Shown: positions 5,103 to 6,151 of the stretch, in pieces
How the letters are laid out: the number at the start of each line of letters is the position of its first letter
Position numbering within the stretch: position 1 is the first letter of the stretch
Source: Candidatus Thorarchaeota archaeon
Lineage (GTDB): Archaea; Asgardarchaeota; Thorarchaeia; Thorarchaeales; Thorarchaeaceae
Length of the DNA stretch: 6,151 nt
Direction: 5' to 3'
NCBI GenBank assembly: GCA_030638785.1
Contig: DAOWDY010000108.1
Coordinates: 1-6,151, forward strand
Made by a program: the position numbers and the translations under genes
Notes under the pieces: model-generated
Database searches by the model: none
Told to the model about the DNA's origin: nothing
Seen by the model: the letters and a program-made list of their open reading frames with translations, nothing else

Positions 5103-6151
5103 TCAAAGCCGAAGAATCTTACGAAGGACCCTCAACAATGGTATACCAAGTGTAATTGCTCTTTTCAATGATAGCATACGCACAAAGAAAAACCCTATGA
5201 TTCCCCCAAGAAGAGCTATGATTGCACTCATTGGGATCAGGATTGACGTGAATAGCGGCGACCAAAGCATATCTGACATCCATGTCAGACCTAGGAGTGC
5301 TGGTCCGAAAAGTTGAGTTAGCAGGGCTACAGTATATCCGGCTGCAAATCCGAATATCTGTGATTCTTTTCCTACAGAAACCCTACCACCAAACACCTTC
5401 ATTGGATTCATCAGATTTCTGGGGTCGATCGTTTGCTTGATTTTTCTTAGAACATTCAGTTTCTGATGACCATAGAATTCTTCTGCGTGAGGCACATTCC
5501 ATAAAGCAACAGCATACGGTTTGCCACCATGATGCTTTGCTAGATTGGCGATATCGAATGAACGGTGCCAACCAAGTGTGTATGAGATTCCCTTCCTCTC
5601 GTCATCAAGAATCCACACTAGGAATGATGCCATCTTGTCTTTAGATATAGTCCCTTCAATACCGACTCCTGAGCTACCAATGGAGTCTATCGTTTCTGAA
5701 AACATGTCAGTGATACTTGACAGAGGGAGCAAGGCTTCCGCTGGAACTAAGCTAGGTCCTAAACTCTTTATTCGAAGAGGATACAGGCGTTCTTTCCAGT
5801 AATGTTGACACCTGTCCTCATCTAATAGATTCCCCTCTATCTCTCTGACTATTCTTTCAATATCTTCAATGCCATCCTCCACATCATAGACAGTTCCTAA
5901 AAGCGATCCAGATAGTATGAACTTGCCATATTCGTTTGGTCTTCTACTTAGTGAGCCTAACTTTGATGAATAGGTGTTGGTAATGTATCGAAGATGATAC
6001 GGATTAGCTTTCTCAAGAATACTTGTAGCCGCATTCACTAATTCTTCTATTGTGTTGAATGTCGCTGCGAAAGGTCTGTGCATGAGTTTGGGCACTACTC
6101 TTAGTGTTACCTTTGTAATGATGCCCAATGTTCCATACGTACCCATGAAGA
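5103..6151 (-). CDS. Second membrane-anchored GlcD-like FAD oxidoreductase, N-terminal part beyond the window
   Basis: The frame is open to the right edge. The visible part begins inside the FAD domain: FMGTYGTLGIITKVTLR aligns with FVDSNGTLGVITKVVLR of the flavoprotein at 921-2648. The Met codon at 6146 is therefore internal, and roughly 230 residues, including the pyrophosphate loop, lie outside. Shared blocks with the paralog are YPLRIKSLGPSLVPAE, LVWILDDERK with GWHRSFD, WNVPH plus EFYGHQKL, and DPRNLMNPMKVFGG. As in the paralog, HxGDGNxH and EHGIG are absent, two membrane helices follow (about 264-288 and 298-323, counted from the Met at 6146), and the end is basic and amphipathic (PLLRVLRKILRL). 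The two genes therefore arose by duplication of an already anchored protein. They may have different substrates or form a heterodimer. The gene lies upstream of the intergenic region, so it may be transcribed separately from the operon or read through into it. No CCG gene is visible next to it on this side. Confidence 0.87.
   Translation of the reverse strand, partial: FMGTYGTLGIITKVTLRVVPKLMHRPFAATFNTIEELVNAATSILEKANPYHLRYITNTYSSKLGSLSRRPNEYGKFILSGSLLGTVYDVEDGIEDIERIVREIEGNLLDEDRCQHYWKERLYPLRIKSLGPSLVPAEALLPLSSITDMFSETIDSIGSSGVGIEGTISKDKMASFLVWILDDERKGISYTLGWHRSFDIANLAKHHGGKPYAVALWNVPHAEEFYGHQKLNVLRKIKQTIDPRNLMNPMKVFGGRVSVGKESQIFGFAAGYTVALLTQLFGPALLGLTWMSDMLWSPLFTSILIPMSAIIALLGGIIGFFFVRMLSLKRAITLGIPLLRVLRKILRL

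Noticed and set aside
5103..6146. ATG at 6146 as the true start of the second flavoprotein
   Set aside because: The frame stays open to the window edge with an upstream Phe codon, and alignment with the paralog places this Met in the middle of the FAD domain.

Overview
The window is one compact minus-strand gene cluster from a prokaryote that is probably an archaeon. The arguments for an archaeon are a surface protein with a poly-threonine stalk, a single C-terminal membrane anchor and a basic cytosolic tail, and a GlcD-type flavoprotein paired with an HdrD-type CCG iron-sulfur protein. An Asgard or related uncultured lineage would fit, but this is inference from style, not a measured placement. 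I see no rRNA, tRNA, CRISPR array, transposase or integrase. All gene calls are on the minus strand, so transcription runs from high to low coordinates.

In transcription order: (1) a membrane-anchored GlcD-like FAD protein whose start lies beyond the right edge (6151-5103); (2) a non-coding gap of about 100 bp with promoter-like A/T elements and inverted repeats (5102-5000); (3) an exported protein with one c-type heme motif, a beta-rich domain, a Thr stalk and a C-terminal membrane helix (4999-4367); (4) a four-helix DUF2231-type membrane protein (4356-3859); (5) a protein with two [4Fe-4S] motifs and two CCG domains (3842-2661); (6) a second, full-length membrane-anchored GlcD-like FAD protein paralogous to the first (2648-921); (7) a CcmA-type heme-exporter ATPase (833-153); (8) the first 46 codons of a CcmB-type permease, cut by the left edge (140-1). 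Genes 3 to 8 are separated by only about 10-90 bp and most have a clear Shine-Dalgarno sequence, so they look like one operon.

A joint role can be proposed. The flavoproteins would oxidise an unknown substrate, perhaps a 2-hydroxyacid or another alcohol, at the cytoplasmic membrane face. The CCG iron-sulfur protein would collect the electrons. The DUF2231 protein, with histidines predicted near both membrane faces, could carry them across, and the exported monoheme protein could receive them outside. CcmA and CcmB would support heme attachment to that cytochrome. The individual family calls are fairly firm. The combined pathway, its substrate and its direction are inference. The most unusual points are the two flavoprotein paralogs that lack the usual GlcD active-site motifs but share their own, and the pairing of this module with a monoheme surface protein and heme-maturation genes.
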